Assembly: GCA_963623365.1 (NCBI GenBank)
Contig: CAVFJY010000003.1
Span: 27,172-91,171 of the forward strand
DNA from: UBA2834 sp963623365
Lineage (GTDB): Bacteria > Patescibacteriota > Saccharimonadia > Saccharimonadales > Saccharimonadaceae
Direction: 5' to 3'
DNA: 64,000 nucleotides
In this document: positions 60,807 to 64,000 of the stretch, piece after piece
Numbering within the stretch: the first letter of the stretch is position 1
Layout of the letters: each line of letters starts with the position of its first letter
Translations under genes and position numbers: made by a program
The notes under the pieces: model-generated
The model's input: only the letters and a program-made list of their open reading frames with translations
Databases searched by the model: none
What the model was told of the DNA's origin: nothing

Positions 60807-62777
60807 TTATAGACTATCAAGGCGACTTTGTTCAGATATTTCTAGCAAGAAAGGCGACGGGCGCTTGAGATTGGCAATTAAATAAGTCGCAATACGGGCA
60901 CGCGTGATAGCAACATAAAAGAGGCGGCGCTCCTCGGCGAAAGGATAAGCGTCGTTGCGCGCAAGCAGACTGTCGATGAGCGGGTCGCTCTCGCGCTGCG
61001 CGGGCATACCCATAATATCGTCATTCATATTAAGGACAATAACAAAATCCCGCGTAATACCTTTGGCTTTGTGCATCGTGCAGAATTCCAATTTGAGCAT
61101 TTCGGTAGGCGCACGAGCATTGCGCCAATAAATATCGGCGGTTTCGGAATCGGGATGCCATTGAATTCTGAGATGTTCGGACGGCGTGAGCCGTTCGAGG
61201 TCGCGATTAAAGCGCGAGATGATTTGAAATTCTTTTCGACGTACGACAGCGTAGCTATGTGCCTTAATAATAGCGCATAAGATGAGATTGAGTGATTCGG
61301 TGTCGTCATGTTTGTGCTTACCGCGATTAAAAATGTAATAAATGGGTGTGCGCTGACCAGGGTCACCACGCACAGTTTTGGGTGTTTGCAGCGGATTCTT
61401 GCGAATAAAATCACAGCTGAGCCTAATAGTTGGTTCGCCAAAACGGTGCGTCGATTCAATAAAACTTTTACGCGTGGTTGATTGAAAAGTCTCAGCGAAA
61501 TCATGAACGAGGGTTAAGTCGCTGCCAGTAAACCGGTAAATGGATTGCCAATCGTCGCCAACGGCAAATAATTTGCAATGCGGATTTTTTTGCAAAATTG
61601 CCTGAATGAGACGCTGACGGTTGCGCGACAAATCTTGAACTTCGTCAACCAGAATATACTTGAAATGATTAGCGCAATCGGCGACCTCACGAATGCTTAC
61701 TGCGGCAAGATTAATCATATCGGCAAAATCATATTTACGCTGACTAAAGAGGTGATTGTCGTAGGCCTGCTTGATTTTCTGGTAGATTTTTAGGAATAAA
61801 TCGGCGCGATGTTGCATAAAAGCATTGCCCTGCCGCGCGCGTTGGATAACTTCGGCAGTGGAATATTGGGCGTTTTTATGGAGCGAGAGAAAAGTGGAGA
61901 GGCGAGAAAGCAGTAAGTTTATGACCGAGACGCTTGGAGGGTGTTGTGGACTGGACGTGGTAGTAGTATTAGCCGAGAAGTTGGAGCTCTCAAACATAGT
62001 TTCATCAAGGACACGACGCGTAACTTTGCCATAATGCTCGAGCTGTTGACGCAGGGCCACATACAGCGTATCGTTGTCGAAATCGCCAATGCGCAAAGTA
62101 ATATATTTGGTTTGATAACGCGCATGTATATGACGGCGCCAGCGAACATCGCGCAGATATTCGCGCCCCTGCGGACTGCGACCATGCGCGTCGACATTCA
62201 AGAGATCAATATAAATATCGTCGCAAACAAAATCGACGAGATAACGCTGCTTAATATGCGGATATTGCTGCCGCGCCCTAAAAGCGACGCCATGCATGTT
62301 TAGCCAGTTCGCAATAAATTGCCCCTGCTTGCCATGCACGAAGTCGTCGTAAAGTAACAAAAAGTCAGCCAAATCGCGCCGAAAGGCGGAATCGGACGAG
62401 CATAGACGCGCGAAAGCAGAGTTCAACACGCACGCAGTTTCTTGGTCACTAACTAATTCTTTCTGGCCGAGCGTAGGCGAGCGGATGTGCCGCAAAATTG
62501 CATAACCAAGACTATGGAAAGTACAAATCTGCACACCGCTAACCGCGCAGCGCGCTTTGAGCTCGGCGACGGTCTTTTTGGTAAAAGAGATTACCAAAAT
62601 ATCTTGCGCGGGGATACGCAGAACGCGGTGAAGATATTCAATTTTCGCCAGCAAACTGAGCGTTTTGCCGGAACCGGCAGAAGCTAGCACAAGCTGGGCG
62701 TCTTCGCAGGCAACAACGGCCTCGATTTGCTGACGGTCAAGCAAGAATTTGCCGCAACGAAAAGGGCGACGCTGCAT
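60807..62777 (-). CDS. SF1 helicase, UvrD/helicase IV-like
   Basis: 656 residues with motif I ASAGSGKT (32-39), QICTFHSLG, motif II VDEVQDL, GDDWQSIYRF, and the C-terminal MHKAKGITRDFVIVLN and RLFYVAITRAR motifs. Between motifs Ia and II lies an insertion (about 165-225, with RYLVDFVCDDIYIDLLNVD) like the one carried by helicase IV proteins, which may be a degraded nuclease-type fold. It is close to HelD-type helicases rather than UvrD or PcrA. Probably acts in DNA repair or recombination. The start is not backed by a ribosome site. Confidence 0.88.
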   Translation of the reverse strand: MQRRPFRCGKFLLDRQQIEAVVACEDAQLVLASAGSGKTLSLLAKIEYLHRVLRIPAQDILVISFTKKTVAELKARCAVSGVQICTFHSLGYAILRHIRSPTLGQKELVSDQETACVLNSAFARLCSSDSAFRRDLADFLLLYDDFVHGKQGQFIANWLNMHGVAFRARQQYPHIKQRYLVDFVCDDIYIDLLNVDAHGRSPQGREYLRDVRWRRHIHARYQTKYITLRIGDFDNDTLYVALRQQLEHYGKVTRRVLDETMFESSNFSANTTTTSSPQHPPSVSVINLLLSRLSTFLSLHKNAQYSTAEVIQRARQGNAFMQHRADLFLKIYQKIKQAYDNHLFSQRKYDFADMINLAAVSIREVADCANHFKYILVDEVQDLSRNRQRLIQAILQKNPHCKLFAVGDDWQSIYRFTGSDLTLVHDFAETFQSTTRKSFIESTHRFGEPTIRLSCDFIRKNPLQTPKTVRGDPGQRTPIYYIFNRGKHKHDDTESLNLILCAIIKAHSYAVVRRKEFQIISRFNRDLERLTPSEHLRIQWHPDSETADIYWRNARAPTEMLKLEFCTMHKAKGITRDFVIVLNMNDDIMGMPAQRESDPLIDSLLARNDAYPFAEERRLFYVAITRARIATYLIANLKRPSPFLLEISEQSRLDSL

Positions 62778-62968
62778 ACGACGGATAAATCGACGATTAT
62801 GCCAGCGACGACAGACCGCGAGTCATTTTGCGCGCCTACTGCCGATGCGAATTCCGCGCCGACGAAGCCAAGCAAGAAAATCACGATAAGAGAGATAAGT
62901 TTGGGGAAAGAAACTATGGCACATGCCCAAATTATGACAAAGGTCAAACAGATTAAAAGCATGAGCAT
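62684..62968 (-). CDS. Doubtful small membrane ORF
   Basis: A 94-residue frame with two hydrophobic stretches occupies most of the 62778-63008 spacer but overlaps the helicase gene by about 94 bases and has no clear ribosome site. Its upper end touches the terminator of the preceding gene. It may be the trace of a real small membrane protein, or simply the spacer read in frame. Apart from this and the terminator, I see nothing in the spacer. Confidence 0.15.
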   Translation of the reverse strand: MLMLLICLTFVIIWACAIVSFPKLISLIVIFLLGFVGAEFASAVGAQNDSRSVVAGIIVDLSVVCSVALFVAANSCLTVSKSRPLLPAKTPSLC

Positions 62969-62997
62969 AAAAAATGCCCCGGCACAAAGACCGGGGC
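62968..62997 (-). terminator. Terminator of the 185-aa gene
   Basis: GCCCCGG/CCGGGGC stem with an 8-base loop, then a T-run on the minus strand. Confidence 0.87.
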
Positions 62998-63008
62998 GGG
63001 CAAAAAGG

Positions 63009-63566
63009 TTATTTATCTTGGTCGAAGTTGACTTGATAGACGAGACCGCCATCCGTCAGTGCACCATACATATAGTACACGGTCGGGTCGCACTCAGCTG
63101 CGCAATCGGCCACCGGTGCCGCTTCGTCGATGTAATGAATCACCGCGCCAATCAACTTGATTTCGTCGACGTCGCTAGGCAGACCGAGTCCACCCTCCAT
63201 ATCGATAGCCAACGCCACCAGCAAATAGTAATCACAGTCGCTCTCGACCGAGAACAGCATCACAGGGTTGTCCTCCGTATCAAAAATCCAATTCTCGTTG
63301 TCGGTCGCGGCATACAGCGCGTCGCAGACACGTTCTTCCAAGCAATGCGCCAAAATCGCCAAAGGACCATCGGCATGCTTAGCCTCAGTTACGACCTCCG
63401 GGGGGCGCTCCATCAAAATACTATCTGTAACCGGATCAAAGGACAAAGCCGCCGAAGCGGCCACCACAACAGCACCATCGGGCAGCATGCTTAATACGAG
63501 CTGCGCCAATTCCTGCAGGCCAGAGCCGGTCAAGTTACCTTTTTTGTTCTGAAAATGTTCACTCAT
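63009..63566 (-). CDS. Hypothetical protein, 185 aa
   Basis: Unrecognised acidic soluble protein with several Cys (for example ADCAAECDPT) and a conserved-looking core SMLPDGAVVVAASAALSFDP. AGGAGGG precedes the ATG. It has its own promoter, a leader with a 7-bp hairpin (AGAAAGG/CCTTTCT, 63611-63630) at its very start, and a strong terminator, the same pattern as the orphan genes at 239 and 49789. Confidence 0.75.
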   Translation of the reverse strand: MSEHFQNKKGNLTGSGLQELAQLVLSMLPDGAVVVAASAALSFDPVTDSILMERPPEVVTEAKHADGPLAILAHCLEERVCDALYAATDNENWIFDTEDNPVMLFSVESDCDYYLLVALAIDMEGGLGLPSDVDEIKLIGAVIHYIDEAAPVADCAAECDPTVYYMYGALTDGGLVYQVNFDQDK

Positions 63567-63639
63567 TGCGTTTCCCTCCTACGCAGTTTTGCCTTGAGCT
63601 AGGCAGCCTAAGAAAGGCGAATTCCTTTCTCGTCTTTAC

Positions 63640-63668
63640 AGTATACCATATTTTTGATGATTAGTCTA
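63640..63668 (-). promoter_or_regulatory. Promoter of the 185-aa gene
   Basis: Minus-strand TAGACT (63663-63668), 17-base spacer, TGG-TATACT (63640-63645). The spacer 63567-63779 otherwise holds the leader hairpin and the divergent tRNA promoter. Confidence 0.65.
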
Positions 63669-63765
63669 GGGCGGCGACGAGTTTTGGTGTCGTGGCGAAT
63701 CATAGCTAGTCGGCAGGACCACCTTGGGTAAACTGGCTTTATCGCGACAGCGACACTTTCTGTGC

Positions 63766-63771
63766 TATAAT
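63766..63771 (+). promoter_or_regulatory. Extended -10 of the tRNA unit
   Basis: TGC-TATAAT; transcription would begin only about two bases before the mature tRNA-Cys 5' end. Confidence 0.65.
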
Positions 63772-63779
63772 AATTGCAC

Positions 63780-63853
63780 GGCGCGTTGGCGGAGCAGTTA
63801 CGCAGAGGTCTGCAAAACCTCGTAGACCAGTGCAACTCTGGTACGCGCCTCCA
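63780..63853 (+). tRNA. tRNA-Cys (GCA)
   Basis: Complete cloverleaf: acceptor GGCGCGT/ACGCGCC, anticodon GCA (63812-63814) in a CTGCAAA loop, T stem ACCAG/CTGGT, encoded CCA. Unusual features: the T loop reads TGCAACT, so position 55 is G rather than U, and the D loop has A-G where G18-G19 is expected. Confidence 0.95.
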
Positions 63854-63865
63854 TAGATTTTCCGC

Positions 63866-63952
63866 GGGCGAGTGGCGGAATTGGTATACGCGGCAGACTT
63901 AAAATCTGCTTCCCTTACCGGATTATGGGTTCGAGTCCCATCTCGCCCACCA
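63866..63952 (+). tRNA. tRNA-Leu (UAA)
   Basis: Acceptor GGGCGAG/CTCGCCC, anticodon TAA (63900-63902), long variable arm typical of leucine tRNAs, normal TTCGAGT T loop, encoded CCA. It lies 12 bases after tRNA-Cys, probably co-transcribed. Confidence 0.96.
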
Positions 63953-64000
63953 AAAGTACCTTACTCGAACTATTAGGCTCAAAAAAATTTGAGTCGTTCG

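Noticed and set aside
62969..63052. Longer version of the small hydrophobic ORF starting at 63052
   Set aside because: It runs through a strong terminator and begins inside the 185-aa gene on the same strand.
1..64000. CRISPR arrays, insertion sequences, prophage or integron signs
   Set aside because: No regularly spaced repeats, transposase, integrase or phage gene is visible; the genes are almost all conserved housekeeping genes in compact operons.

Overview
The window looks like a chromosomal segment of a host-associated, reduced Patescibacteria (CPR) genome, most likely a Saccharibacteria (TM7)-type organism. The pointers are a compact, almost purely housekeeping gene set with few biosynthetic genes, a Gram-positive style cell envelope (UppP, class A PBP, class B-like sortase, SipW-type signal peptidase with TasA-like substrates), lactate fermentation (L-LDH), DprA for DNA uptake, and ordinary use of UGA as a stop codon (hrcA, grpE, rnc and the SipW-type peptidase all end in TGA). 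That use argues against the UGA-recoding CPR lineages. The assignment is inference from gene content; no 16S rRNA gene is present.

Layout. 1-735: a possible tiny peptide gene and an orphan monocistronic gene. 736-6118: minus-strand operon hrcA-grpE-trmD-recG-PLC-like-rsmD behind a CIRCE promoter. 6115-9732: membrane protein, NMP kinase and lepA. 9795-12822: cysteine-desulfurase-like enzyme, membrane thioredoxin-fold protein, uppP. 12874-16266: BI-1 family protein, then a SipW/TasA-like secretion operon. 16314-17813: acidic lipoprotein. 17836-25339: rpoB-rpoC. 25375-27721: large polytopic membrane protein. 27801-30803: rpmF-nusB-nudix-rnc, then rpsP and khpA. 30908-37851: sortase, leuS, PBP1A, PIN-TRAM. 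37882-43206: ldh, dprA (with an in-frame stop), lysS, ABC exporter. 43289-47359: proS-greA and ftsK. 47361-52242: pnp and rpsO, separated by an opposite-strand orphan gene, then radA. 52275-56677: clpP, membrane HExxH protein, clpC, with CIRCE elements at clpP and clpC. 56773-60797: ligA, membrane protein, htpX. 60807-63668: SF1 helicase and an orphan gene. 63766-63952: tRNA-Cys and tRNA-Leu.

Three themes connect the genes. First, promoters are very readable (TTGACT-like -35, 17-bp spacer, often an extended TGN -10). In many genes the -10 hexamer ends exactly 6 bases before the start codon with no Shine-Dalgarno, which implies leaderless mRNAs; a second class has long leaders with strong GGAGG sites and its own terminator. 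Second, HrcA/CIRCE appears to control the protein-quality genes hrcA-grpE, clpP and clpC, with the -35 hexamer placed inside the CIRCE spacer. Third, structural zinc sites that are near-universal in bacteria are missing from RpoC (both sites) and LigA (the whole protein is cysteine-free), while RadA keeps its zinc finger.

There is no CRISPR array, insertion sequence, prophage or rRNA operon. No gene-free stretch exceeds 300 bases; the longest are about 62778-63008, 25192-25431 and 63567-63779, all described below.
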